From Mycocentrospora acerina (Eukaryota > Ascomycota > Dothideomycetes > Pleosporales): a DNA stretch of 64,000 nt. The notes beneath the pieces were generated by a model. It worked only from the letters and a program-made list of their open reading frames with translations. It was not told the DNA's origin and made no database searches. Positions 13,181-24,633 of the stretch are shown here, in pieces; within the stretch, counting starts at the first letter, position 1, and every line of letters starts with the position of its first letter. The stretch covers positions 682,001-746,000 of the forward strand of contig JAKUHH010000150.1 in NCBI GenBank assembly GCA_022701365.1, written 5' to 3'. Position numbers and translations under genes: made by a program.

Positions 13181-13798
13181 GGAACAGTAGAGTTAAGGAA
13201 TACTCGACTTCCGTCATGAGTAGAAAAAGGGAAGTGTTGTTCAAAGCCCAAAGAAATCAAGCTTGTCTTCCAATGAAAATGGCTAGCGTGATGGCGTTTG
13301 AAAGTCGCGTGTTTGCGTGATCATGTTTTCCCCATGCCTGCATACTTCAAGCATTTATCTATGGTCTACGAGAATCTGACTATAGCGTACATAGGATATG
13401 TTTTCAAGTTGAACTATTACGTAGTTTTTTCTAGGTTAGATAGGATGTTGAGCCAAAATTAATGAATAGAATACGCGCTTCTTGTAAGACACATAAACCA
13501 GTTGTTATTCTTTGATTTGCCTTTGAAGGATGTAAAGTTCAGGAGTTTAAATTTTGATCAGTACATTCAGTGGTCTTACTCTGTTTTTAAAAAGCACCCA
13601 TTATAGCCATCTATACGGAAATTAAATGCTACTTTTTTTTCAAACCTAGGTATAAAAATATCTTATTGTACAACTTGTTTATTTGCTACTATTCCTAACT
13701 CAGCTTGAAATCCAACCCTCTATAGTTTATAGTCCTAAGCCGTCTGAAAGACAAACATGTGTTTTTCAGAATCTCTACAGGACAACAAGAAGCGGCAA
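13181..13798. other. Intergenic, AT-rich, between converging genes
   Basis: This contains the 3' flanks of the transporter and of the acyl-CoA ligase-like gene. It is AT-rich with homopolymer runs (around 13630). Nothing else is supported. Confidence 0.6.
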
Positions 13799-15682
13799 CT
13801 ATAATTTCGCACCCTTCTCCCTCTTCGCTAGTACTCTTAAATCCTTTCGAAGGATTTTCCCCGATGGCGACTTTGGTATTAAGTCCAGAAAAATAACGCC
13901 ACCCCTCAACTGTTTGTGGCTCGCCACATTCTTCTTCACAAATTCTACGATCTCGCTTTCGCTGATCTTCTTCTGATCAGCAACTACGTACGCCCTGGGA
14001 ACTTCATTCGTCCCGTCATCGGTATCAATTCCAATGACTGCTGCATCCAGAATGTCGGGGTGGGAAAGCAACAGTGCCTCGAGTTCTGCTGGTGCAACCT
14101 GTAAGCCTTTGTATTTGATGAGTTCCTTTTTGCGGTCAACGATATAGAACAGTCCGTCCCGGAATTCTGCGATGTCGCCTGTACAAAACCAATCGCCCGT
14201 AAATGACTCCTCGTCTGCAGCAGTGTTCTGGTAGTAGCCCTTGCAGACAACAGGGCCCTTGATGAGGACTTCGCCGGGCTTTCCAGGCTCAACATCCTTG
14301 CCGTCGTCGTCGACAAGTCGGGCAATCATGTTAGGGATGAGTGGAGACACAGAACCTGTATCGTCGTTCATACCCAGTGGCATGACTGTCGCGCTGCCTG
14401 TGGTCTCGCTCAGACCCCAGGTCTGACTAATGAAACATTCTGGGCCCCCTAGTTTCTGACTGGCAGCATGCTGTAGTTCTTTCCCAAGGGGCGCAGCACC
14501 TGAGATGGCGACTTCGAGCGTTTTGAACTGGTTGGTTACCGCTGGTGACTTTGCAATGAGCAGATAGATTGGAGGTACAGTGAAAAAGAATGTAATCTTA
14601 TACTTCGCGTTGTATTCGAGGAATTGGGGAAAATCGAAGCGCGGCATCCAGTACACGGGACCGCCCATGTAGAACGGATTAATAAGATAACCTTGTATAC
14701 CTGCAATATGGGCTGTCGGAAGGTGGGCAAGCGTACGATATTCAAAATTCGGGCGAGAAGCAGAGATCCAGGATTTGAACATGTCACCAGGAATTACGGC
14801 TTCAGCAACGAGGTTGCGATGTGAGAGTTTAACTCCTAAATAGCTTGTCAGCATTTTTCCTCGGTGCCAGTGATGTTAATGAAAGAGGTAGCCTACCCTT
14901 GGGTAGTCCGGTCGTGCCAGAACTGTAGATCAAGATGACCAGACTATTTTCCAACTCTTGCGGATCTGCGATCTTCTGCCATGGTAGCTTGTTACTTTCG
15001 TCAATGAGATTGTTTCCTAGTTTTCCATCTTTTCCAATTGCTTGTAGTGCCCAGTCTTTCCCCTCGCTCATGAGTAGCACCCTTCCTCCTCCACCATTTC
15101 CCCATCCTGCAGCTTCAGCCGCCCTCACGGCAGTATCTTTTGTCGCCTCAACGGTCACCAATACTTTCGAACCGGCGCCCTGGATCTGCTTGCTGAGTTC
15201 ACTAGCAGTACTTGCAGCAGAAGCAGCAGAGAAGACACCACCAGCGCCGATTACACCATACGAGAGGACAGGAAGAAGATAATGACCAGTTGAGATTATG
15301 GAACATATATCTTGGCCTGCTCCATTTGCGCCAATTCCAAAGTGCTTACGAAGTGCTGCAGAAGTTGCTTGAGTAAGCTCTCGTGCCCGGGAAGTGGTTA
15401 AACGAAGGGATGGGTCCGCAGCTGAGATATGAATGGGTGTGTCGGGTTTCGCCAGGCAATGCTCGGAATCTGTCGGATGTTAACATAATTCTGGCTCGCG
15501 CGAAAGCAACACGATGGCACGTGGCCATTCTACAGTCTCTTGTTCTGAAACTACCCATCTGGTGGTGGAGAGAATAAATGCTTACCAAACAGTAGACTCA
15601 AGATGTCCAAATCCGGCACCGGATAGGTTTTAGCAGCGCGATAAATAACACCCTCAGATGTTTTCTCGACGATTGTTGTCAT
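13799..15682 (-). CDS. AMP-dependent acyl/4-coumaroyl-CoA ligase-like enzyme, peroxisomal
   Basis: Three exons (15682-15586, 15469-14897, 14835-13799) give 568 residues. The adenylate-forming signature YSSGTTGLPKG lies near 214-224 and is split by the second intron. TWGLSETTG, the core TGD (WFCTGDIAEF), RKKELIKYKG and the C-terminal lysine motif KSPSGKILRK follow in the family order. The enzyme should activate a carboxylic acid with ATP and transfer it to CoA, as in the 4CL/luciferase-like group; the acid is unknown. The chain ends AKL, a form of the type 1 peroxisomal targeting signal, so a peroxisomal site is likely. The 116-base first intron is longer than most here. Start choice: the ATG at 15682 opens a typical N-terminal segment and the joins are exact. 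Confidence 0.93.
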
Positions 15683-16179
15683 CCTGAACACGCTGCGTTG
15701 TGAAAATAAAGCTGTGACCTGTATAGAAGAAAGAAAATTGGTTCACTCAGAGGGGTTACACGAATACAGGAATTTGAATGAGAACAACAAGTAATTTTCA
15801 ACTACCGCGTTGTTGTGACTTGGAAAGTATTAAGGAGACTAACGTCTACGCCGCGGCATCCTCCCCCTCTCTTGAGAAGCTGAGGTCCTCGGCCCACACA
15901 ACTTGACCCAGTAATTCCTGTGTAAGAAATGTAGTGAGCTTTCGGTGGCTTTCGGTAACTTTTGGTAAGTAAGTGTCGGCGAGTAAGCGGGGTAAGCTAG
16001 AGCGTTGATTGGACGAAGGTGTACCTTGCAGCGCGCTGGGACGTGCACATGCTCGACGCGAAGATGGACATCAAAGTAATTTGAATACCACCGTCGATAT
16101 CGTATTAAGGCTTACCTGTCCAAGGCACAGACGAATGTAAATGTTTTCGTTTAGTTTTTGATTAAGTTCTCATAACTTC
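15683..16179. other. Intergenic, promoter side of the ligase gene
   Basis: No coding frame is supported. A short GGTGGCTTTCGGTAACTTTT-type direct duplication of 'tttcggt' occurs near 15940-15965. The right end is the 3' flank of the next minus-strand gene. Confidence 0.5.
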
Positions 16180-17522
16180 TCAAGCTCGGCGCTTCCTGCT
16201 TGGCTCTTCACCATCTGCTTCTCCAGCTGCGAGATTGCTATCGTTAGTTTTGACATCGTCAGTTTGATGATTGGACTTGTTAGGCTTTCGCCTTTTGCGC
16301 TTCTTTTTGCCTCCCTGTTGTTCGGTGGTGTTAAGTTGCGGTTCTTCTGAAACAATTTCCATATCCATTGGCAGCGCTGCGGGCCTTTCAACAGCCGGCA
16401 AAGCACTAGGGTCAAGGTTGGTCCTACGCATACCTCCAGGATTCTCTATCTCAAGCAGTGCCAGATACTCAGCGGTACGTCTTGTATGCTCGACCTTAGT
16501 CATAACCTTCCAATCCTCTGGTTTGTTGGCTTCTCGCCACTTCTGCCAGACATCTTCGTGCATTACATTTCCGCTAAGAACGATAAATGCGCAACTATTC
16601 CATAGCATATGTACTGCCTGAATCGGTAGCCACTTTGGTTTTAACTGTCCATATTCCTTTAGCCAGTAGGCCACTTTTGCAGGTGTCTGGCAGAGATTTC
16701 GAAGATGAGGCTCGACATAGATTGTGCGCTGGTCCCAGAAAGCAAGACCGTCATCGTCGACCACATCGAATGAGTTTTTGGGGACGAAAGGTAATGGGTA
16801 CGTGGACAGTTTGCGGCGGATGTAGTAACCGTTCTTTGACGTCTCAAGTACCTGCGATGGGTGTTCTTGCATCGCTTGTTGAAGTAGGATCTGAGTCACT
16901 TCAGGCTTCATCTTCGAGATATTTGGATGCTCAAGGATAGCTGTAAGGTGAATAACTATTACTAGATATTAGTCGCAGACTGAGGACTAAGCGAGAGTGA
17001 CGTACATCTGTCCTCTCCGTCCACTACTCTGTAGCGTTCTTTCAGCCATTGCTGACGTTTCTCCTCCTGGTGGGCATAATCCGAAAAGATCAATTCTACC
17101 CCAGCGGCCAATTGCGCAATATATTCCGGCGTGACAGGCTTGACTGTGAATCTTGGGCCACGTGTAATAGATTTCTCCTCCTTTACTTTTGGACTAGGGA
17201 CAGGAGAGTATGTACTGGTCCTAGTCTTCCTCATAGCCTCGACAAGCACATCCTCACTGCTGGCTCGAGCATTGTCTGCTGGGGGTTCGAGTGAAGGGGC
17301 CGCTCGAGGCTTCGCAGGCTTTGGACGCTGCTCATGGACACCCTTAAGTCTGACAGCTCGTGGAATAAACATTTGGAAAGCTGTTTTATGCTGCTGTACT
17401 TCAGCGGCCCACGAATATACCTCGCGGTAAAAGGGCGAGGCGCGTCGCGAATGGCACGGACCATCGATGACCGAATCCAATTCAATTCGCGCGCAGCTCC
17501 ATCGCATCCATATTGAATTCAC
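16180..17522 (-). CDS. Unrecognised conserved-looking fungal protein, basic C terminus
   Basis: Two exons (17522-17006 and 16940-16180) with a 65-base intron give 425 residues. I do not recognise a domain. The first 70 residues are compact, with tryptophans and aromatic residues (PFYREVYSWAAEVQQHK). Residues about 70-130 are proline, serine and charge rich. A second compact region (about 150-320) contains WLKERYRVVDGEDR, a segment with an aspartate run (DVVDDDGLAFWDQ) and PKWLPIQAVHMLWNS. The last 80 residues are very polar with a lysine/arginine cluster (KKKRKRRK) and end SRKRRA, which suggests nuclear localisation. The gene starts 45 bases from the WBP11 homologue in the opposite direction, so the two may share control; an RNA-processing link would be speculation. 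The start at 17522 is the longest; an in-frame ATG five codons later is possible. Confidence 0.8.
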
Positions 17523-17567
17523 GACAGAACACTTTACTTACGTGCACACACTAACCGACCACCCATC
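17523..17567. promoter_or_regulatory. Very short head-to-head promoter region
   Basis: Only 45 bases separate the start codons of the divergent 425-residue protein and the WBP11 homologue. The leaders must therefore be very short or the transcripts overlap. It holds 'aacactttacttacgtgcac' and no clear TATA box. Confidence 0.5.
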
Positions 17568-18518
17568 ATGCCAAAAGAAAAGAACTATAATCCCGTGCAG
17601 GCCGAAAAGAAGGCCGAAAAGCAAAAGCAAATCCGCAAGCAGAAAGCTACGCTCCAAACACAGCGCAACGAAAAGCTCGCGCGTCGAAACCCCGTGCGCA
17701 TTCAACGGGATATCGAATCCCTCAAAGAGCTTGACGAAAGCGGCCAGATTCGTCCTCATGAGCGACAACGTCTCTCAGAATTGGAAAAGGATCTAGTGGC
17801 GGTGAACAAAGCTCGAGCAGCATTAGGCGACAAAGCACCACAATTTAAGCCGGAGCGAGTGTTCCACGATGATGGTGGACGTGATGATAGAAGCGGGAGA
17901 GGCGGGCGAAGTGGTGTGTTGGGCAAGAGGGGGAGAGATGGACAGAGAAAAGAAGAGGACAGCAGCGACACAGATGCGGACGTAAAGCACATTCCCATGC
18001 CGCGCGACACACCACCTCCGATCCCGAGACGATACCAACAGCACACACAAGCTGAAGAGGCACCCACTGAGCCCAAGAAGGCGACAATTGTCTACGAGGC
18101 CGCCCCACAAGTGCGTGATCTACGTAAGGAAGCCACCAAGTTCATGCCCACGGCTGTTGCAAATAAGTTGAAGCTCGCAAAGGGTGAGGGGAGACTGTTA
18201 GAGCCGGAAGAGTTTGATAAGCTGCAAGAAGAGGGGTACATGGACAAGAGCAAGTCGGACGCAGAGATAGTACACGAGCTTGTTGCGGATGCTCAGCCCG
18301 AGACCAAGGACGAGCTGGACGAATTTATAAGAGCACAACGCGTTTCGGCTGGCGATGCGGCTGAAAAAGCAGTCGAAGCAGCAGTGCAGGAAGCAGAATA
18401 CGACATGATGGTGGCTGAGGCGCGAGGGGAGATACAAGGATCAAGGTCAGAAGGATTGGTGGCGGAGAACAAGCTGAGGCACGTCGAGATTGAAGAAATA
18501 GAGGATGAAGATATCTGA
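17568..18518 (+). CDS. WBP11-like (NpwBP) pre-mRNA splicing protein
   Basis: A single exon of 316 residues. The N terminus MPKEKNYNPVQAEKKAEKQK, then QIRKQKA and RRNPVRIQRDIESL, is the Wbp11 domain, normally the first 75 or so residues. The charged helix continues to about 90. A glycine, arginine and aspartate rich linker follows, then PRDTPPPIPRRY, a short proline motif of the kind bound by WW domains. The C-terminal half is acidic and alanine rich and ends EIEEIEDEDI. Human WBP11 is a nuclear spliceosome-associated protein that binds WW and PQBP1 partners; a splicing role here is by homology. The protein is shorter than human WBP11 (641 residues) and has far fewer proline repeats, as is usual in fungi. 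Confidence 0.88.
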   Translation: MPKEKNYNPVQAEKKAEKQKQIRKQKATLQTQRNEKLARRNPVRIQRDIESLKELDESGQIRPHERQRLSELEKDLVAVNKARAALGDKAPQFKPERVFHDDGGRDDRSGRGGRSGVLGKRGRDGQRKEEDSSDTDADVKHIPMPRDTPPPIPRRYQQHTQAEEAPTEPKKATIVYEAAPQVRDLRKEATKFMPTAVANKLKLAKGEGRLLEPEEFDKLQEEGYMDKSKSDAEIVHELVADAQPETKDELDEFIRAQRVSAGDAAEKAVEAAVQEAEYDMMVAEARGEIQGSRSEGLVAENKLRHVEIEEIEDEDI

Positions 18519-18894
18519 AGAGCAGTTTGATTCACAGAGCGTACAAACCAAGGCGTCACTGCGAGCAATATATTATGACAAGACTTGTCACAACATGCTG
18601 CTATCCTACAACATGGTGAGTCTTTTCAAATTGCTGATTCACGATATCATTGATCTCGCAACCCAGTTTCTCTAATATAACTGCGGACGGAGATTGCAAT
18701 CATAAGAAATGGTAACATTGAACACATTCCCAGTCAAAAGTTTTCAGAATTTGTTTTATTCATTAATGTTCGGGGGTATCATGATACATGACTAGCTAAG
18801 CCGAAGGCATTGAGCCATGGAAATCCGCATGTGCAGAGAGACCAAAGTTGTATGCAAGGGTCATACAGTCCATTCTTGTCATGAGACGAACCGT
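18519..18894. other. Intergenic, 3' flanks of converging genes
   Basis: AT-rich between the WBP11 homologue and HSP9/12. Nothing else is supported. Confidence 0.55.
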
Positions 18895-19298
18895 CTATTT
18901 CTTGTTGCCACCAAGGGCGCCAGAGACGGCGTTGGCAGCATTGCCAAGGCCCTCCTGAGCAGACTCGAGCACGCCCTTGGTCTGGTTAGAGGCGTCATCG
19001 GTGCCAGAGCGGGTTGAGTCGCCGAGCTTCTGGGTGGTGGACTTTTGGCCCTCTGTGGAAAAGTCAGTCAACAAATGCGGTGACTATGGCGAACATTGGT
19101 ACCCACCAGGCTGAACAGCGCTGGCAAGGCGGTCACCGGCACCAGTCAAGCTCTCGCCGGCCTTATCAAGGCCAGACTTCTGAGAGTCGGGGGTGACTAG
19201 AAGACATTGTTAGTATCAAGAGGGTGGTGAGGTGAGACGAGATGCTCACTCTTCTCCTTGGCCTGCTCGCCGAGTCCTTTGCGTCCAATGTCAGACAT
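18895..19298 (-). CDS. HSP12: HSP9/HSP12 family small stress protein
   Basis: Three exons (19298-19250, 19196-19107, 19052-18895) give 98 residues; introns are 53 and 54 bases. It begins MSDIGRKGLGEQAKEKITPD, the family's N-terminal signature. A glycine, serine, alanine and lysine rich hydrophilic chain follows (LTGAGDRLASAVQP, STTQKLGDSTRSGTDDASNQ) and ends VSGALGGNKK. Yeast Hsp12 and fission yeast Hsp9 are intrinsically disordered, fold on lipid surfaces, and protect membranes under heat, osmotic and stationary-phase stress. A stress-response-like AGGGG lies at 19762-19766, about 465 bases upstream; one copy is weak evidence for Msn2/4-type control. The gene is too short and too divided to show as one open frame, but the protein match is unambiguous. 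Confidence 0.93.
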
Positions 19299-21222
19299 GA
19301 TGATTGTTGAATGGTTTGAGGTTGGGGTTTAAAGGTGATAGTCGTGTGGAGTTGAGTTTTTTGCGTTGTGATGAAGGCAAGCAGAAACAGAGCGAGCGAG
19401 CACATATATATACTTGAAGTCGAGTCACAGCTGCCTGTCCTGACGTGCTACGACAGATTCACGTCATTGCTTGTAAGGAGCAGGCACGGTGTTGCAACTC
19501 GGCAAGGTTCTCGTGCAGGCATCTTTCGAATGTTCTCTTTCTGGCAGGAGGGCGTAGTCGCACACGCCACAGCCAGTTATGAATGGTCGAGATCGGCGTG
19601 GGACGCGCTTGATTGATGGGATTTTGCGTGTTTTCCATGGCAAACGCGTCATTTCCGATGTGCTACCTCTGGTAACCGTCCCAAATGTGCCCCGCCGACG
19701 TCATTTGGAACGCGTCAGTCACGTGTGATCTGGCTATGAGGTTATGCTTTGAGGACTGACCAGGGGTAGCGAGGCTGCACCATGCATCTCAACATGGTAG
19801 GATTGCTCAAGGACACACAGGGCTCAGCAAATTCCAGTGTTACGTCCACTTCCGCGTCAACTTTGTCTTGAGCGTTTCTCACGGCGCTTGCGCGTTTCAT
19901 GAGCGCTTCGCGCGGCGTTTAGGTACCCACGTTCAACTCGGCGTTTGTAGCAATCAGCAATCCATTTTTATGTCATTGGGGATGTGGCGACGACGCAAAG
20001 ATCCACTAAGGAGCATCACGTTGCCACGATTAAGGTCTTTTAAAGACAAGAAGTCGTATTAGTCGTCAGCGATAGGCAGGACATACTTGGGATGCGCTTT
20101 TCAATGCCGAGCCAACAATGATGTCGGGACCCCGTAATCGTCGATTCTTCTGAGCCTGCTGTCACATTTTTAGATAGCCTCAATCAACGTATATAACTTT
20201 ACGTTGACTAGCAAGCCGAGGCTTGGTCCGTCGTGGTGTCATGACCAATGTACATGATCAAATGGGCATCTCCAAGAGAAACAATTGTTTGCTCGGCTCT
20301 TACTGTAATCAGATGCTTGACGTTGGTGTTGCTGATTTCGCCCTATGCGCTGCCACACTTTGCTTTGTCATTGCCTTCAACGCACTAGCCTATCGCATTC
20401 TATAGCTTGTGAGATCTGACATACTGCTTTACAAGTTTCACAGGTTCTCTTACTGAGGCTATGAACGCACAAGAAACACTCTGGCAAGCCACATTTGGTT
20501 TTCAAACATATTCTTTTACGCCTAATACTCGCTTAGCATTGATATTTCGGCCCGTCGAACGAACAGTTATCCTCCGTACCAATAGCAGTCTTCAACATCG
20601 ACCCCTTGAGTTTCATCACGCACTCACCATGGGCGCGTCTTTGACAGTACTTGCATCACCGCATGCGATAGGGCCCACGTGGATAAACCCCTACATCACT
20701 CATCTTACCAGTCGCTAATCGTTGTGCTACGATATGACGGTAAAAATACTCCGCAGTCTGACTAGGCATCATAACGTTGCCGTCGAGTCGTCAGGGACTG
20801 ATGTGCGCCTGATCTAATATACCTCATTAGCCGCAGGGCTATTCTGGTAGCAATACCGTACATCTAAGATTTGCCAGTAGAATTCAAGGGCTGGGTTGTC
20901 CGTGTTCAAGAGATGGACGTCAGTCATTAAAGGCGATCCCTCAATCCTTGAGGTCTTCGGACAAAACTATCGCTGCTTTTTTTGAACTTTTTTTTTCCGA
21001 ATCCAGCCTGCACCCAACCCCTAGTGCTGGCACATTCTTGAGGTTGGTGGCTTAGCCTCTTTACTGTGGTTCGGATTTGTTTCGCTGTGCCATACTCAAG
21101 GTGTATCACTAAGGCATAAAACGAAGGACCGTCCTTCCAGATTGATCTTTACTTGCCGTGGACTTTACATCAACTCCACCGTTACTTCTCACCATACTCT
21201 CTATTAAATAACTGTCTTAAAA
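19299..21222. other. Long intergenic region, no supported gene
   Basis: The left part is the HSP9/12 promoter side and the right part the GH76 promoter side. Short frames at 19868-20062 and 20461-20718 have no family features. No tRNA-like box pair or repeat was seen. Confidence 0.5.
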
Positions 21223-22353
21223 ATGATCTTTACCAGAGCCTCAATTTTATCTCTGTTGTTTGTAAAACCTGCATGGGCAGCCTTTGCGGACAACGCAAAC
21301 ACAGCTATCAAAATACTACAGGATAAATGGTATAATGTTGACACCGGCCTTTGGTAAGATTTTCAGCACGTCATTTTTGATCCCAATCTAATTTTGCGTA
21401 GGGACGATCTCTGGTGGCAATCCGGCAACATTGTAGAAACAATCGCCAAATTCGGACAGCAGGACTCTTCGTTTAAGCAAGCAGCTATAGATATCATCTC
21501 CAATACATATGAAAAATCCGGCAACCAGCATGGTTACAAAGCCTGGAAGAACGATTACTACGACGATATGGGTTGGTGGGCAATGGGATGGATCGCCTCA
21601 TACGATCTCACCGGCGACGCCAAATATCTCAGTACCGCCAAAGACCTCTTTGAAGATATGACTGGAGGCTGGAGTACGCCTTGTAATGGCGGAATCTGGT
21701 GGAACAAACAACACGACTCCATCGCCGCCATATCCAACGAACTCTTCCTCTCCGTTGCAGCGCACCTAGCCAACCGCGTCAGTGGCGAAGAGAAAACTAA
21801 TTACCAAAACTGGGCGCAGATGGAATGGGACTGGTTCTGGGAGTCCGGCGTCATCAATGCCGACGGACTCATAAATGATGGTATCGATAAAACCACTTGC
21901 CGAAATGACAGGAAGACAACATTCACGTACAACCAAGGCGTTGTCCTCGCGGGACTGTCTGAGCTAGCCCGCGCAAAAGGAGACGGCGGACCTATCCAAC
22001 ACGCCCACGCCATAGCCAATGCAGTCATTTCACGCCTCACCAGTAATGGCATCTTGACTGAGCCTGTTGGCGGGTCTCTTGACAAGCAAGGTGCGCTTTT
22101 TAAAGGCGCTTTCGTCAGAGGATTGGCAGTATTGAATGGAAATGAGCCCCAGCAGTCGGCTACCGAATTCCTCAACAAGAATGCTGAAGCGGCTTGGGGA
22201 AAGGCAAAGAATCAAGAGGGAATTATTGCGGATAGGTGGCAGGGTGGGTCAGGACATGTCAATTCAGCGAGTCATGCCGCGGGGATTGATGCCCTGGTCG
22301 CTGCTGAGCGGTCGTCGTATGGAATCATCGGAGGGAATAAGAGGGTGGCATAA
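21223..22353 (+). CDS. Secreted glycoside hydrolase family 76 (endo-alpha-1,6-mannanase type)
   Basis: Two exons (21223-21353, 21402-22353) give 360 residues. The first 19 or so form a signal peptide (MIFTRASILSLLFVKPAWA). The catalytic Asp-Asp pair of GH76 is in NDYYDDMGWWAMGW at residues 98-99. Other family blocks are DDLWWQSGNIVETIA, CNGGIWWN and TFTYNQGVVLAGL. Fungal GH76 enzymes cleave or transglycosylate alpha-1,6-mannan, and Dfg5/Dcw1 relatives remodel the wall or attach GPI proteins. This copy has no hydrophobic C terminus for a GPI anchor (it ends GIIGGNKRVA) and is shorter than Dfg5, so it is probably freely secreted, acting on mannan outside the cell. The 48-base intron splits the Trp44 codon. 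Confidence 0.93.
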
Positions 22354-24146
22354 GTCTTTTTTTGGTTTGATTTCGATGACCCTCATGAGTTCCTTTGTTT
22401 ATACCCTATACATGTTATGAGATACAGGCTGGTTGGCGTCACTCTGTGGGTTTGGTATACTTTTGTTTTAGAAGGAGTAACGTTTTTTCTATGAAACTCA
22501 CGACACATGTCATAATGACTAAAATTCGAAAGATCTTCATCCCAAGTCTCTAGATTTTGTTCTTAACTTCCAATAGAAACGATTTGTGCTGCCTCTTTTA
22601 AGCTTTTAAGTATTACAATACGGAATTTTCGCAATCAAGATGAGATGGTTTCTCGATGGTAAGTCGTCAGATCTCCCTCGCAGTGTCTCTATCATTTTTA
22701 AGATCATTTTTAAGATCATTTTTAAGATCATTTTTAAGATCATTTTTTTATCTTTTTGGATTGTTCTTGCCCCTCAGATTCAAAACACGGATTCGAATAC
22801 AAAAAAAAGTTTGTATTGTTTTCTTTCTGACATGAACTTGAATCCGGCTCTCAACAGTGTCATTTTGAGAGTTTTTAATAATCGCTGCAAATACAGAAAT
22901 ATGTTCATAAATGGATTGCATTAAGATTGTCTATTTATCAGGTCATCATGGATTTGGTAGCACGTCGAATTTTTTATCGTTGTGACTGGTGATGTTCGGG
23001 TTGGCTAACTCATTTTGCTATGGATCTTATACGCCATTTCAGAACAGATATGCATAGCTAAGCAATTCAATGATGTCATGACTTGGTGTCTCCTAATTTG
23101 TAGTCCAGCTTATGGTTCATTCTCTAAGTTGCAACCAATCCATGCCCAAAGAGCTGACACGCAGGCGCCATGAACCTTGTGCAACGCTTGCCGTGTGATT
23201 TCCAGTTCCAGAACTACTGTGTAATGGAGGCGGATGCGTTGCCATTCCAAAGGGTCCAGCCATGCAGTGCGAGGCGTTTTGTGCGCCCGTGTCGAGCGCA
23301 ACCTGGGACGTTACGAACGAAAGATGAAGCGGAGCGGCGATGATTCTACAGAGCGTGGAATACCAGACAGACAGCATTATTGAGGTTGGATGCTTTGTTA
23401 TTTCAAGTCATTGCCAGTGTTCTTAGACGAGTCATAATGGAATAGGCGGAGCGTATAAGTTGGGCGGTCAGATTCTACGATCATCCTCCAACGAGCAATT
23501 CTCGTAGCAACATTTCGCTAGCGGGCCGTGTCTTGCAAGTGAAAGCCACGCACAAGCTGATTGGGTGGTACAGTCTTCGTATTTGTGTACGACTGAACTC
23601 GCAGTTCATGTGGATAGCAAGGTCACCAGAGTCTGGGACAAGAGATGGACGGGCAAAGAACTACAACTGTGAAGAGAGACGAGATCGGAATTGTAGACAT
23701 ACATATCAAGCCGAAAATAGTAACATCTGGTCCCTGCAGCAGTACACTAACGTGGAATGACTTGCAAAAAGTAAAACAGTGCGTATTAAACGAATCGACA
23801 ATGGCTGGAGAAGGTGGCAAATCGACTTGGGTATTCTCGTATACGCTCCAAACAAAAGCCTTCAAAACGCCGAACGCCGCGAGGTGCCCATTTTCCCAAT
23901 ATATACCCAATGTTTTCCTTGCCGTGAGGCTTCCTTTCTTAACAGTGGTGGTGGCTTGTCCTCGAGGACGAGCTGTGATTGTTAAATATTGTATATGAAT
24001 TGCAGAGACACGACATGTCTGTTTAATATTGTGTGTGAGTTGCGAGGGTGGATGTGGGACGTTGCATATGTAGCGTGGGGGAGGTGCGTCTGTGGTGTAG
24101 GCAAGGCGCATCTGTGGTGGTGTGGAGATGCATATCAACCATGGCT
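22354..24146. other. Intergenic, mostly AT-rich, with one 12-bp tandem array
   Basis: No supported gene. Long frames such as 23645-23998 (+) lack domains and overlap equally long frames on the other strand. The only structure is the array at 22691-22750. Confidence 0.5.
22691..22750. repeat. Tandem 12-bp repeat (atcatttttaag)n
   Basis: Four perfect copies of the 12-base unit atcatttttaag followed by a decayed fifth (atcattttttta). It lies about 340 bases beyond the GH76 stop codon. Confidence 0.95.
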
Positions 24147-24633
24147 TCAGATGCGCCGATCCAGATGGTCGACGCGGGCCTTGAAGCCCTTGACAATCTC
24201 GCCAATGCGGCGCACCTTGTCAAATTCAACCTGCAGCTCGTCGATTTCGCGCAGGATGGAGCGGAAGCGGGCGATTTCAGCGTCGGCCATCTGCATGGCA
24301 TTACCCGCGCGGTCGTACTGCACCTGGGTTGCCGTCTGTGTTTGCTGCGTGAGCTGTGACGCAATTAGCACCGTCGCCGCATGCAATAGGGGCAGGCACC
24401 GCCGAGTGCCGACTCACATAGTGCCATCGCTGCTGTATCGAGTACATCAAACGGTCGAAATGGGCGCCGAGCGCCTGCAGACTTGAAGGATCCAGGAGGA
24501 GACGACCTTGGCTAGAGGCGTGTGAGGCGGCGCGAGAGGAATTGCTACCCTGTTGAGAGGCGGCGATCTGCTGTTGTAGGAACCTGGTCTCGCTGGAGTT
24601 GAGGCCCAGTTCAGAGACGGGGATGGCGGACAT
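24147..24633 (-). CDS. BLOC-1 subunit, CNL1-like coiled-coil protein
   Basis: Two exons (24633-24418, 24353-24147) with a 64-base intron give 140 residues. The first 45 are polar and serine/glutamine rich. A coiled-coil follows: LGAHFDRLMYSIQQRWHYL, then QVQYDRAGNAMQMADAEIAR and FRSILREIDELQVEFDKVRR, ending IVKGFKARVDHLDRRI. The pattern of a final long helix with IARFRxxLxxxDxLxxxFxxxxRIxxIxxxFKxRV resembles yeast Cnl1 (about 122 residues), a BLOC-1 subunit that acts in endosomal sorting. The match is by pattern, so another small coiled-coil subunit remains possible. The gene is isolated, with GC-rich upstream sequence. Confidence 0.7.
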
